From NCBI GenBank assembly GCA_020632875.1, contig JACKET010000004.1, positions 124,001 to 188,000 of the forward strand: DNA of 64,000 bases, in the 5' to 3' direction. Each line of letters opens with the position of its first letter. The first letter of the stretch is position 1. The notes under the pieces are model-generated. The model was not told the origin of the DNA. It worked only from the letters and a program-made list of their open reading frames with translations, and searched no databases. Shown here in pieces: positions 1 to 8,163 of this stretch. Source of the stretch: Alphaproteobacteria bacterium (GTDB taxonomy: Bacteria > Myxococcota_A > UBA796 > GCA-2862545). The position numbers and the translations under genes were made by a program.

Positions 1-1395
1 GCCGCTCGCGATGAACACGTGCTTGACGCCCTTTTCGGCGCGCACGGCCTCCATCACGTCGATCACGGGTGCGTGGTCGGTGACGAGGTTCTTGCAGATC
101 GTGGGGTGCACGCACGAGAGCCGCTTGCACGACGCCTCGATCTCGGGGTCGCGGCACTTCATCTTGTACATGTTGGCGGTCGGACCGCCGAGATCGGTGA
201 TCGTGCCGCGGAAGTCGCCCATGCGGCGGATCTCGCGGATCTCGCGGAGCACGCTCTCTTTCGACCGGCTCTGGATGATCCGGCCCTCGTGCTCGGTGAT
301 CGAGCAGAACGTGCACCCGCCGAAGCACCCGCGCATGAGCACGACCGAGTGCTTCACGGTCTCGAACGCCGGGATGCGGTCGGTGTACGTCGGGTGGGGG
401 ACCCGGTTGAACGGGAGGTCGTACAGCCCGTCCATGCTGACCGCATCGGCCGCCTCGCCGGAGTCGTCGTCGAGCGGCAGGGATGGCGGGTTGTAGAACA
501 CCGCGTTGTCGCCGTGCATCTGGAGGAGCGGCCGGGCGTTGCCGGGGTTGGTCTCCTTCTGGAAGGCCTTCGCCATCCGCGCGTAGGCGACCTTGTCGTC
601 GCACACCTCTTCGTACGCGGGCAGGACCACGATCCCGCGGTCCTGGGCGGACGCTTTGAGCGCGCGATGCTCGAGCAGCTCGGGGAGCTCGGCCTTGCGG
701 GCGACCCAGGCCGTGCCGCGCACGTCGCGGATGGCGCGGATGTCCTCGCCCTCCGCGAGCCGGCGGGCGACCTCCCAGATCGGCCGCTCGCCCATGCCGA
801 ACACGAGCATGTCGGCCTTGGTGTCGACGAGGATGGAGCGGCGCACGGTCTCGGACCAGTAGTCGTAGTGCGCGATGCGACGGAGGCTGGCCTCGATGCC
901 GCCGAGGATCACGGGCACGCCCTTGTACGCCTCGCGGCAGCGCTGCGCGTAGACCATCGAGGCGCGGTCGGGACGACGGCCCGTGTCGCCGCCCGGTGAG
1001 TACTGGTCTTCGCCGCGGTTCTTCTTCTGGGACGTGAGCCGGTTGAGCATGCTGTCGAGGTTGCCCGCGCTCACCCCGAAGAACAGCCGGGGCTGCCCGA
1101 GGGCGCGGAACGCGTCGGCGCTCGTCCAGTCGGGCTGCGCGATCAGGCCGACGCGGAAGCCGCGGCCCTCGAGGAATCGCGCGATGAGCACGGGCCCGAA
1201 CGCGGGGTGATCGACATAGGCGTCGCCCGTGACGATCACGATGTCGACGGCATCCCAGCCGCGCGCCTCGAGATCCTCCCGGTTCATCGGGAGGAAACGA
1301 TGCGCGTAGCTCACCGGGCCGCGACGGTGCGGCCGGCTCTTGCGCGGCGGCTCGGTGGAGGCGAACCGCGACCCCTCGACGTCGCCCATTCCCAT
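1..1395 (-). CDS. ygiQ: YgiQ-family (UPF0313) radical SAM protein, 3'-truncated by window edge
   Basis: The reading frame runs leftwards off the window, so the C-terminus is missing. The N-terminus reads MGMGDVEGS and continues into the typical UPF0313 start (FLPMNREDLEARGWDAVDIV, then VTGDAYVDHPAFG). The radical SAM cluster motif CFGGCTFC (C-x3-C-x2-C) lies around residue 350, so an S-adenosylmethionine/4Fe-4S enzyme is expected; the family's reaction is unknown. Two in-frame ATGs lie at 1395 and 1389. Neither has a strong ribosome site, so the exact start is uncertain by two residues. It follows the AsmA-like gene on the same strand with a 54-bp gap. Confidence 0.9.
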   Translation of the reverse strand, partial: MGMGDVEGSRFASTEPPRKSRPHRRGPVSYAHRFLPMNREDLEARGWDAVDIVIVTGDAYVDHPAFGPVLIARFLEGRGFRVGLIAQPDWTSADAFRALGQPRLFFGVSAGNLDSMLNRLTSQKKNRGEDQYSPGGDTGRRPDRASMVYAQRCREAYKGVPVILGGIEASLRRIAHYDYWSETVRRSILVDTKADMLVFGMGERPIWEVARRLAEGEDIRAIRDVRGTAWVARKAELPELLEHRALKASAQDRGIVVLPAYEEVCDDKVAYARMAKAFQKETNPGNARPLLQMHGDNAVFYNPPSLPLDDDSGEAADAVSMDGLYDLPFNRVPHPTYTDRIPAFETVKHSVVLMRGCFGGCTFCSITEHEGRIIQSRSKESVLREIREIRRMGDFRGTITDLGGPTANMYKMKCRDPEIEASCKRLSCVHPTICKNLVTDHAPVIDVMEAVRAEKGVKHVFIASG

Positions 1396-1449
1396 GGCGG
1401 ACGCCCTAACCGGCTTCGCGACGGGCGGCGGCCCGACGGACCCGGCGCC

Positions 1450-2925
1450 CTACTTGAAGACCTTGTTCCAGAGCTTGCCGGCCGTGTCCTTCACGGTGGT
1501 CGCCCCCTGGCCCACGCGATCGCCGGCGTCCTTGACGATGGCTGCGCTGACCTGGCCGAACAGCTGCTTGAACGGAGAGAACTTGGGGTCGGTGAAGCTG
1601 CCCGAGACCTCGACCTCGGTCGCGAACGTCTTGTCCTTCCCGCCGACGAGCCAGCTCGCCGTGCTCAGCAGCGCCTTGTTGAGCCCCGAGAACGCGGAGG
1701 TGCGGTTGAACCGGACGTTGTAGAGGCTGACGGGCCCGCCGGCGCGGACCTTCGAGCCCTGCATCCACAGATCGACCTCGGCATCGAGCGTGCCCTCGCG
1801 GATCTCGACGCCGAACGAGTGCAGGTTCACCGCGAGGTAGGGGTCGAAGTCGCGCGCCTGCATGCCCTTCCCGGACACGTGGCCCGTGATCACCCCGCCC
1901 GGCGTGACCTTCCCGCGCGCGTAGACCGGAGCGCCCGCCGTGTACGTGCTCGCGGTCCACGGCAGGTCGCCGTCGACCGGGCCGATCGCGAGCTTGGTGT
2001 TGGAGAGCACCCAGGTGGCCGGGCGCGACGCCATGAAGCGGTCGGTGAGCACCACGCGCCCCGCGGCGCTCCCGCGATCCGGGACCCAGGGCCACGTCGC
2101 GGGCTGCCAGCCCCACCACGGCGCGTCGCCGCCCTGACCGGGCGCGGCGCGGCCACCGGCCCACGTCGGGATCCACAGCTCGACGAGAGGCGGCCACACC
2201 GGCCAGCCGGATGCCTGGAGCGCGGCGGACGCCTCGACGTCCGTCGCGGCGAACACGCCGTCTTCACCGAGCGCCACGCGCCCCACGTCGGCCAGCTCGC
2301 GGCCGTCGACGGTCGACACCAGCCCCTCGAGCACGGCATCCCGCAGCCGGACCGGGCGCTCGGCGCCGGCCTCGAGCACGACCTCGTTCACCGTCGCCGT
2401 CGCGAAGGATCCGGCGAGAACGCCCGCGCGCCCGTGCCCCTCGAAGGCCACGTCGGAGACGCGCAGCACGTCGATCGCCACGCGCGGCGCGTCTTCGGAG
2501 GGCCCGTCGCCCCACACGAGATCCCAGGTCGACGGCGGGAGCGCGAGCCCGTCGCCCTCTTCGTCGATCCGCAGCGCGACGCCCTGGAGCACGACCTCGG
2601 TGAGGTGCCAGTCGTCGGTCGTGAGCGTGGACGGATCGCAGTGGATGTCGACGCGATCCACATAGAGCACCCGCGTGCCCCCGGGATGCGTGACCGTGAG
2701 CCCGCGCACCTCCGCCCCGTCCTCCCGCAGCGACACGGACGCGAAGTCGGCCTCGCCGCCGGTCATCCCCGCGAGCGCGGCACGCACGCTCTGCTGCCAC
2801 GCCCACCCCGGGAAGAACACGGCTCCGACGCCGCCGACGCCCATCACGATCGCGAACGCCCCGCCCGCCACGGCCGAGCAGCCGAGGCAACCGTACGCGG
2901 TGCGCTTGCGGACGGCGAACGCCAC
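1450..2925 (-). CDS. AsmA/DUF748-like membrane-anchored protein
   Basis: A 491-residue protein with one N-terminal membrane segment (roughly residues 12-35, rich in Gly/Ala/Val) and a long beta-rich extracytoplasmic part. Phrases such as DFASVSLREDGAEVRGLTV, a VEIREGTLDAEVDL segment and a C-terminal amphipathic tail resemble AsmA/TamB-type proteins, which act in envelope lipid or protein trafficking. The GTG start at 2925 is chosen because GGGAGGT lies a few bases upstream; the frame remains open to 3054 but has no better site. It is transcribed towards the radical SAM gene, possibly in the same unit. The family assignment is by overall resemblance only. Confidence 0.65.
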   Translation of the reverse strand: MAFAVRKRTAYGCLGCSAVAGGAFAIVMGVGGVGAVFFPGWAWQQSVRAALAGMTGGEADFASVSLREDGAEVRGLTVTHPGGTRVLYVDRVDIHCDPSTLTTDDWHLTEVVLQGVALRIDEEGDGLALPPSTWDLVWGDGPSEDAPRVAIDVLRVSDVAFEGHGRAGVLAGSFATATVNEVVLEAGAERPVRLRDAVLEGLVSTVDGRELADVGRVALGEDGVFAATDVEASAALQASGWPVWPPLVELWIPTWAGGRAAPGQGGDAPWWGWQPATWPWVPDRGSAAGRVVLTDRFMASRPATWVLSNTKLAIGPVDGDLPWTASTYTAGAPVYARGKVTPGGVITGHVSGKGMQARDFDPYLAVNLHSFGVEIREGTLDAEVDLWMQGSKVRAGGPVSLYNVRFNRTSAFSGLNKALLSTASWLVGGKDKTFATEVEVSGSFTDPKFSPFKQLFGQVSAAIVKDAGDRVGQGATTVKDTAGKLWNKVFK

Positions 2926-3150
2926 TGGACCTCCCGGGGCATCTTCGCACCCCTCGCGCTCTGCTCCTATGCCGGTCCGCACCGCCGCGGGCGTCGCGCG
3001 CCGTCGCGCGCCGCGATGCGCGCCCTCCGGAGAGATGGGACGCAGCGCCCGCATTCCCCCGTGTGGCGCGGCGTTTGCGGCCGAAGAGCGGATCGTGCGT
3101 GCACCCGACCCGCTTTCTGTGCATTATGGGCCGCCAGGAGGGAACACCCT

Positions 3151-3447
3151 ATGAACAGGTGGATCACGGTAGGTGCGGCAACGACCGCCATCATCTTCAG
3201 CCTCGCGTGCGGGGGCGGCGGCGGCTACGCCAACCAGGCGGCCTGCAAGTCCTACATCGAGAAGCAGAATGGCCTTCCCTGCATGAAGATGGCCACGGTC
3301 GATGCGGGGCAGATGTGTCCCGACCAGCTCGACATGTCGCCGATCGACATGACCGAGTACTACGGCTGCATGGAAGAGAACGCCAAGTGCAACGGCGACA
3401 TCCCCGATCTCGGGGGCCAGGCCAACTGTTCGATGCCGACGATGTGA
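3151..3447 (+). CDS. small Cys-rich lipoprotein
   Basis: A 98-residue precursor. The signal peptide MNRWITVGAATTAIIFSLAC ends in a lipobox (SLAC) followed by a Gly run. The mature part has further cysteines (ACKSY, LPCMK, MCPDQ, YGCME, AKCNG, NCSMP), so disulphides are likely in the periplasm or at the surface. The start has GGAGG at a good distance. I do not recognise a family. A hairpin downstream separates it from the convergent CBS gene. Confidence 0.75.
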   Translation: MNRWITVGAATTAIIFSLACGGGGGYANQAACKSYIEKQNGLPCMKMATVDAGQMCPDQLDMSPIDMTEYYGCMEENAKCNGDIPDLGGQANCSMPTM

Positions 3448-3505
3448 TCGGCGCGGTCCGCAGGCGTCCTCCGGGGCGCCCGCGGGCAGTGTCGTCACGA
3501 CGCGA

Positions 3506-3538
3506 AACGCCCGGTGGCTCCTCGGAGCCCCGGGCGTT
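3506..3538. terminator. hairpin between convergent genes
   Basis: Inverted repeat AACGCCCGG / CCGGGCGTT with an inner GGCTCC / GGAGCC, in the 111-bp gap between two genes that face each other. It is a strong stem but has no clear T-run, so it could act as a bidirectional terminator or simply protect 3' ends. Confidence 0.55.
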
Positions 3539-3558
3539 CTGCGTTCCAGGCCCCGCCG

Positions 3559-3978
3559 TTAGCGGTTCTGGACCATCCAGCGCAGCAGATCGGTGCTCGT
3601 GAGCATGCCCACGAGCGCACCGCCCTCGTCGAGCACCGGAAGCGCGTGGAACCCGCCGCCTGCGAGCACCTCGGCCGCGCGCAGCACCGTGTCGCCCTCC
3701 CGGACGCACTCGGGCTCCCAGGTCATGACCGTCGAGACCGTGAACTGGCGGTCGAGCCACGCCGCTTCGGTCTCGGTGTCGTGCACCCAGGCGCCGAGCG
3801 AGACCTTCGCGAGATCGACGGAGCTGACGACCCCGACGAGCTTCCCGCCGTCGAGCACGGGCAGGTGGTGGAACGGGTTCTCGGTGAGGATGTCGCGCAG
3901 CCGGCTCGGCGCGTCGTTCACGTCGACCGACACGGGGTCGCGCGTCATGAGGTGGCGGACCTGGGTGGACCAGTTCAT
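3559..3978 (-). CDS. tandem CBS-domain protein
   Basis: A 139-residue protein of two CBS motifs only. The first begins MTRDPVSVDV with NPFHHLPVLDGGKLVGVVS. The second has VREGDTVLRAAEVLAGGGFHALPVLDEGGALVGMLTSTDLLRWM. Stand-alone CBS pairs usually bind adenine nucleotides and act as sensors. The start at 3978 follows AGGAG at 9 nt; the longer frame to 4083 lacks a site. A second CBS-pair protein sits at the other end of the window (63.4 kb). Confidence 0.88.
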   Translation of the reverse strand: MNWSTQVRHLMTRDPVSVDVNDAPSRLRDILTENPFHHLPVLDGGKLVGVVSSVDLAKVSLGAWVHDTETEAAWLDRQFTVSTVMTWEPECVREGDTVLRAAEVLAGGGFHALPVLDEGGALVGMLTSTDLLRWMVQNR

Positions 3979-4096
3979 CGGGGGCTCCTGGTGAGGTGGG
4001 CGAGATGCCACACCTCCCGTGGGGCACCTGACCCAGGGACGCCGCGAAACGGCCGTCCCAGCCGGGTCCAGTGCAAGCGCCATGCCGCCATGGGGC

Positions 4097-4849
4097 TCAG
4101 AGGCGCAGGCCGCCGTCCACCTCGACCGTGCGGCCGGTGAAGTAGCCGCAGCCGACGATGAAGCGCACCGCCTCCCAGATCTCGTCGGGCTCGCCGAGGC
4201 GCTTCAGCGGGACGGGCGCGATCACCTTCTGGAGCACGTCGTCGCGCATGGCCTCGACCATGGGCGTGCGGATGAAGCCGGGCGCGATGGCGCCGACGCG
4301 GATCCCGAACTTCGCGAGCTCCTTCGCCCAGACCACCGTGTCGGACGCGATGCCCGCCTTGGTCGCCGAGTAGTTGCCCTGGCCCATGTTCCCGGCCTTG
4401 GAGATCGAGGACATGTTCACGATGCAGGCGTCCTCGATGCCCCGCTCGACGCACTGCATCGCGAACGCGCGCGTGCAGAGGAACGGACCGGTGAGGTTCA
4501 CCGCGAGCACCTGGTTCCACTTCGCGAGGGAGAAGCCCTGCATCTCGCCGGTCGTGCGGTCCTGCTTGAGCAGCAGCCCGTCGCGCGTGATGCCCGCGTT
4601 GTTCACGAGCACGTTGATCCCGCCGAGCGCCTCGCTGGCGTCGCGGACCAGGGCGCTCACGCTCTCCTCGTCGGACACGTCGCACACGAAGCCCGGCACG
4701 CCCAGCTCCGCAGCCGTCGCCTTCACGCCGTCGGCGTTCACGTCGCAGAACGCGACCCGGGCGCCCGCTTCCTTGAAGCGCTCGACGAAACAGCGGCCCA
4801 TCCCCTGGGCTCCGCCGGTCACGAGGGCGCGTGCAGCTTCGATCTTCAT
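4097..4849 (-). CDS. SDR-family 3-oxoacyl-ACP / acetoacetyl-CoA reductase-like protein
   Basis: A 250-residue classical short-chain dehydrogenase. The cofactor motif TGGAQGMG lies near residue 12, NNAG near 90, the catalytic Ser in NMSSISKAG and YSATK around 150, and the PG motif in APGFIRTPMVE. It probably reduces a 3-ketoacyl thioester with NAD(P)H (FabG- or PhaB-like). Nearby PHA synthase genes make a role in supplying 3-hydroxyacyl-CoA attractive, but the substrate cannot be read from sequence. AGGAG precedes the ATG. A palindrome (4862-4878) sits just upstream of the ribosome site. Confidence 0.85.
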   Translation of the reverse strand: MKIEAARALVTGGAQGMGRCFVERFKEAGARVAFCDVNADGVKATAAELGVPGFVCDVSDEESVSALVRDASEALGGINVLVNNAGITRDGLLLKQDRTTGEMQGFSLAKWNQVLAVNLTGPFLCTRAFAMQCVERGIEDACIVNMSSISKAGNMGQGNYSATKAGIASDTVVWAKELAKFGIRVGAIAPGFIRTPMVEAMRDDVLQKVIAPVPLKRLGEPDEIWEAVRFIVGCGYFTGRTVEVDGGLRL

Positions 4850-4861
4850 GGTGTCTCCTGA

Positions 4862-4878
4862 ATGCTGCACCGCAGCAT
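4862..4878. promoter_or_regulatory. inverted repeat ATGCTGC-ACC-GCAGCAT upstream of the SDR gene
   Basis: A perfect 7-bp inverted repeat with a 3-bp spacer, 13 bp upstream of the SDR start codon. The same core TGCTGC-N3-GCAGCA recurs at 11705-11719 beside phaR. The size and placement suit a repressor operator; the protein that binds is unknown. Confidence 0.4.
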
Positions 4879-4895
4879 CGAGTAGGGGGTGTTGG

Positions 4896-4995
4896 GGGTA
4901 TTGGGTATTGGGTATTGGGTATTGGGTATTGAGTATTGGGTGCTTGGGAGCTTGGAATCGCGTGGCGCTGCGGACTCCAGGCTCCAGGCTCCAGG
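4896..4995. repeat. heptanucleotide arrays GGGTATT (x5 + variant) and CTCCAGG (x3)
   Basis: Five perfect GGGTATT copies (4896-4930) plus GAGTATT, preceded by a GGGTGTT copy. After about 37 bp come three perfect CTCCAGG copies (4975-4995) that end just before the stop codon of the acyl-CoA synthetase. The complement of GGGTATT recurs at 14673-14693. Confidence 0.9.
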
Positions 4996-4997
4996 CC

Positions 4998-6446
4998 CTA
5001 CAGGAGCTTCAACGCCGGCTTGTCGAGCTTGCCGGACGCGGTGCGCGGGAGCTCGGCGAGCACGACGATCTCCTTCGGCAGCTTGAAGCGCGCGAGGCGG
5101 CCGTCCAAGAACGTGCGGATCGCGTCGACATCGAGCGTCTCGCCCGGACGCGCTTCGATGAACGCGCGGCCCACCTCGCCCCAGCGGGGGTGCGGGATCC
5201 CGATGACCGCGGCGTGCGCGACGCCGGGACACTCGTGGATGACCGCCTCGATCTCCGCCGGGTACACGTTCTCGCCGCCGGAGATGAACATCTCCTTGAT
5301 GCGGCCGCGGACGCGGAAGAACCCGTCCTTGTCGCGGGACAGCATGTCGCCCGTCCGGAACCAGCCGTCGACGAAGGACTTCTCGTTCGCGCCATCGTTC
5401 CGGAAGTAGCCGCCGAACACCGCGGGGCCCGCGAGCAGCAGCTCGCCCGGCTCGTCGACGCCGCATTCGGTCCCGTCCGGACGGACGATCTTCGCAGCGA
5501 CGTGGTGGATCGGGAGGCCGACGCTCTCGATCTTCTCGCGGAGACGCGCGTGCGGCATCGAGAAGCAGTTCGGGCCGACCTCGGTCATGCCGAAGCCCTG
5601 GCGCAGCGGGATCCCCCGCTCCATGTAGCGCTCGAGCAGCGGCATCGAGAGTGGCGCGCCGCCGCACAGCGCGTCGCGGACGGACGTGATGTCGGTGTGC
5701 GGGAACGCCGGGTGGTCCGCGAGCATCTGGTAGATCGTGGGGACGCCCATCAGCAGCGTGATCCGCTCGCGCTCGATGAGCTGGAGCGCCTGCGACACGT
5801 CCACGCCACGGGTCAGCACGACCCGTCCGCCGCGGTGCAGCAACGGGGACGAGAGGCAGTTGAGGCCGCCCGTGTGGAAGAGCGGCGTGAAGGTCAGCGT
5901 GCTGTCGTCCGTCGCGAGATCGCAAGCGAGGGTCGTGTTGAGCGCGTTCCAGTGGAGCTGGCCGTGCGTGAGCAGCGCGCCTTTCGGCTTCCCGCTCGAC
6001 CCGGACGTGTACATGAGCACCCACGGGTCGTCGAGGTCGGCACCGGGCCCCTCGAAGGGCGTGTCGCCGGGACCGGACTCCACGTCCATCGTCTCGACCC
6101 GCAGCGCGTTCGCGTGCTCGCGGTCGACGAGGACCACGCGGGGCTCGCAGTTCCCGAGCTGCCAGGACAGCTCCTCGGGCGCCAGGCGCCAGTTCATCGG
6201 GAAGAGCACGGCCCCGAGCTCGGCGCAGGCGAACAGCAGCGCGAAGTGCTCGCCGCGGTTGTGCGCGAGGAGCGCGACGCGGTCGCCCTTCCCCACACCC
6301 GCCGCCTTCAGGCGCCCCGCCCAGCAGAGCGCGTCGCGGTGGAGCTGCGCGTACGTCCAGCGCCGCCCGTTGTCCACGTCGTAGACGGCCTCCGCGTCGG
6401 GGCGGAACCGGGAGTGGGCCTCCAGCCAGTTGCTCGTCGGTCTCAT
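4998..6446 (-). CDS. AMP-dependent acyl-CoA synthetase/ligase
   Basis: A 482-residue ANL-superfamily enzyme that activates a carboxylic acid to its CoA thioester through an acyl-adenylate. The P-loop-like motif is YTSGSSGKPKGALLTH (around residue 155). FGMTEVGPN follows, then the adenylate motif GWFRTGDML and the C-terminal hinge (GRIKEMFISGGENVYPAEIE), ending with the catalytic-Lys region TASGKLDKPAL. The length is typical of medium- or long-chain ligases. The ATG overlaps the stop of the upstream symporter by 4 bp (ATGA), so the two are co-translated: import plus activation of an organic acid is a natural reading. Confidence 0.9.
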   Translation of the reverse strand: MRPTSNWLEAHSRFRPDAEAVYDVDNGRRWTYAQLHRDALCWAGRLKAAGVGKGDRVALLAHNRGEHFALLFACAELGAVLFPMNWRLAPEELSWQLGNCEPRVVLVDREHANALRVETMDVESGPGDTPFEGPGADLDDPWVLMYTSGSSGKPKGALLTHGQLHWNALNTTLACDLATDDSTLTFTPLFHTGGLNCLSSPLLHRGGRVVLTRGVDVSQALQLIERERITLLMGVPTIYQMLADHPAFPHTDITSVRDALCGGAPLSMPLLERYMERGIPLRQGFGMTEVGPNCFSMPHARLREKIESVGLPIHHVAAKIVRPDGTECGVDEPGELLLAGPAVFGGYFRNDGANEKSFVDGWFRTGDMLSRDKDGFFRVRGRIKEMFISGGENVYPAEIEAVIHECPGVAHAAVIGIPHPRWGEVGRAFIEARPGETLDVDAIRTFLDGRLARFKLPKEIVVLAELPRTASGKLDKPALKLL

Positions 6447-7828
6447 GCGGCAGCCTCCAGCTCGGCGAGGTCAGCTTCACGCGTCCGGAGCGCGGGGGCG
6501 AACGCCACGGGGATGGCCATCGCCATCGCGCCGATCGCCGCGACCCCGGGGTTGCCCTGGACCAGGTTCAGAAGCCCGTACGACACGAGCGCCAGCACCG
6601 TCGAGCCCAGCGCGCCCCATGCCGGCAGGCGTCCGCGGAGGAAGAGGCCCGCGAGCAGCGGTCCCGACGAGGCCGCGACGAGCCCGTACACGCCGAGCTG
6701 CCCGACGAGGAGGACGAGGGACGGCGGGTTCAGCGAGATCCCGATCGTGAGGACCGCGAGGATCACGAGCACCAGGCGGTTCAGCCACACCGACCCGGCG
6801 CCGGGGAAGATGTCGTTGCCCACGCTCGCTGCGATGGCGACGAGCAGGCCGTCGAGCGTCGACATCGCCGCCGCGAGGATCGCGACGCTGACGAGCGCCG
6901 AGAGCGCGGGGTGCCCGAACGCGACCTGGAGGTACTGCGCCATCATCGCGTCCTGCGGCACGTCGCCCGGCAGCACCAGGCGGCCGTAGGCGCCAGCGAA
7001 CAGCACGAGCGAGAACACCGAGAACGTGAGCACCGCGGTGACGAGGGACTTCGTGAGCGCCTTGCGGTCCTCGACGTAGAGCGCCTTGGAGAGGAGGTGC
7101 GGCTGGGTCGTGAGCGCGAAGCCCATGCCGATCTGGACGAGCCACACCTCGGCGTGCGTGGAGAAGAGGCGCGACCCGGGGGTCGTGAAGCCCGTGGAGA
7201 GCAGGTCGGGGCCGATCCGACCCCACAGGTGCGCGCCCGACACGAAGATGAGGACGGCCACGCCGAGCATCACGATGCCCTGCAGGCTGTTCGTCCATGC
7301 GTGGGCGACCGCGCCGCCGAGGCCGGTGTACGCGAACACGAACAGCACGATGCCGACGACCGACGCCTCGTACGGGATGCCGAGCGCGTCGCGCATGATG
7401 TAGGCGCAGCCGACGGTGATCAGCACGAGGTAGGCCAGGTTCAGCACGTTGAGCGCAGCGAACGTCTGGCGCAGGACGGGGCTCTCGTACCGCGCGCCCA
7501 GCCAGTGCGGAACGGTCAGCGCGCCGACCTCGGCTCCGACGGTCTGGAAGCGGTACGCCATCGAGAACAGCCCGAGCGCGATGCCCGCGATGAAGGGCAG
7601 CGTGAATCCGATGAGCGCCGGCAGGCCCTCGCGGTACACGAAGCCCGGGACGATCGCGAACGTCGAGCTCGACGCCAGGCACGCACCGAGCGTGATCCCG
7701 GCCATCCAGGGGTTCATGCGTCCGCTGCCGATCGCGAAGCTCGTCCCGTCGGACGCAGCGCTGCTGCTGCGCCAGGCGAGCAGGGCCGTGGCGACGGCGT
7801 AGATGGCGAAGAAGCTCCAAGCCCACAT
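6443..7828 (-). CDS. sodium:solute symporter (SSS family)
   Basis: A 461-residue integral membrane protein with about 13 hydrophobic segments, starting MWAWSFFAIYAVATALLAW. The segment GSGRMNPWMAGITLGACLAS resembles the sodium-site region of PutP/ActP/PanF transporters. The partner gene is an acyl-CoA ligase overlapping by 4 bp, so a short-chain carboxylate is a likely substrate (inference). GGGAGGT lies 5 bp before the ATG. The upstream region holds an inverted repeat (7848-7876). Confidence 0.88.
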   Translation of the reverse strand: MWAWSFFAIYAVATALLAWRSSSAASDGTSFAIGSGRMNPWMAGITLGACLASSSTFAIVPGFVYREGLPALIGFTLPFIAGIALGLFSMAYRFQTVGAEVGALTVPHWLGARYESPVLRQTFAALNVLNLAYLVLITVGCAYIMRDALGIPYEASVVGIVLFVFAYTGLGGAVAHAWTNSLQGIVMLGVAVLIFVSGAHLWGRIGPDLLSTGFTTPGSRLFSTHAEVWLVQIGMGFALTTQPHLLSKALYVEDRKALTKSLVTAVLTFSVFSLVLFAGAYGRLVLPGDVPQDAMMAQYLQVAFGHPALSALVSVAILAAAMSTLDGLLVAIAASVGNDIFPGAGSVWLNRLVLVILAVLTIGISLNPPSLVLLVGQLGVYGLVAASSGPLLAGLFLRGRLPAWGALGSTVLALVSYGLLNLVQGNPGVAAIGAMAMAIPVAFAPALRTREADLAELEAAA

Positions 7829-7847
7829 GTGGACCTCCCTGGATGAT

Positions 7848-7876
7848 GCATCGCAATATCGCGCATGCTGCGATGC
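7848..7876. promoter_or_regulatory. inverted repeat GCATCGCA-N13-TGCGATGC upstream of the symporter
   Basis: Two perfect 8-bp arms separated by 13 bp, about 20 bp upstream of the symporter ATG and also ahead of the divergent small gene at 7906. It has the geometry of a dimeric regulator site. It overlaps two degenerate matches to TGCTGC-N3-GCAGCA. Confidence 0.35.
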
Positions 7877-7905
7877 GTCAAGACCCGGGAGGTTACGGAT
7901 CCGGC

Positions 7906-8163
7906 ATGTACTGCCGGTTCTGCGGTTCGAGGCTCCAGCCGGTGCACGGCCATGGCGCGTGCCTGAACAGCGGCTGCCCGATGTTCGGCCTGAACCAGGA
8001 CGAGTGCTGCAGCGGCGACGCCTGTCCGCCCAGCGTGCTCGAGACGCCCGTGCTCACCGATCCGGCCACTGCGCCGTCCGCGCCGGGCCGCGAGGATGCC
8101 CCGACGGACGTCGCGGGCTCTCAGGACCCGACGCGCCGGAACCAGCGATCGAGCAGCGGGTAG
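7906..8163 (+). CDS. small zinc-ribbon-like Cys-rich protein
   Basis: An 85-residue protein beginning MYCRFCGSRLQPVHGHGACL and continuing through NSGCPMF and ECCSGDAC. The paired CxxC/CxxxxC pattern suggests a structural zinc site. The rest is low-complexity Pro/Thr. Start choice: MYCRFCG is preceded by GGGAGG at a rather long distance; an upstream in-frame ATG (MRQDPGG) is possible. Its 3' end overlaps the end of the PHA synthase-like gene by about 43 bp on opposite strands. Function unknown. Confidence 0.55.
   Translation: MYCRFCGSRLQPVHGHGACLNSGCPMFGLNQDECCSGDACPPSVLETPVLTDPATAPSAPGREDAPTDVAGSQDPTRRNQRSSSG

Noticed and set aside
1207..3447. 746-residue open frame on the plus strand
   Set aside because: It is antisense to the radical SAM and AsmA-like genes, is rich in Arg/Pro/His as expected for a high-GC shadow, and only its last 98 codons (the lipoprotein) form a real gene.
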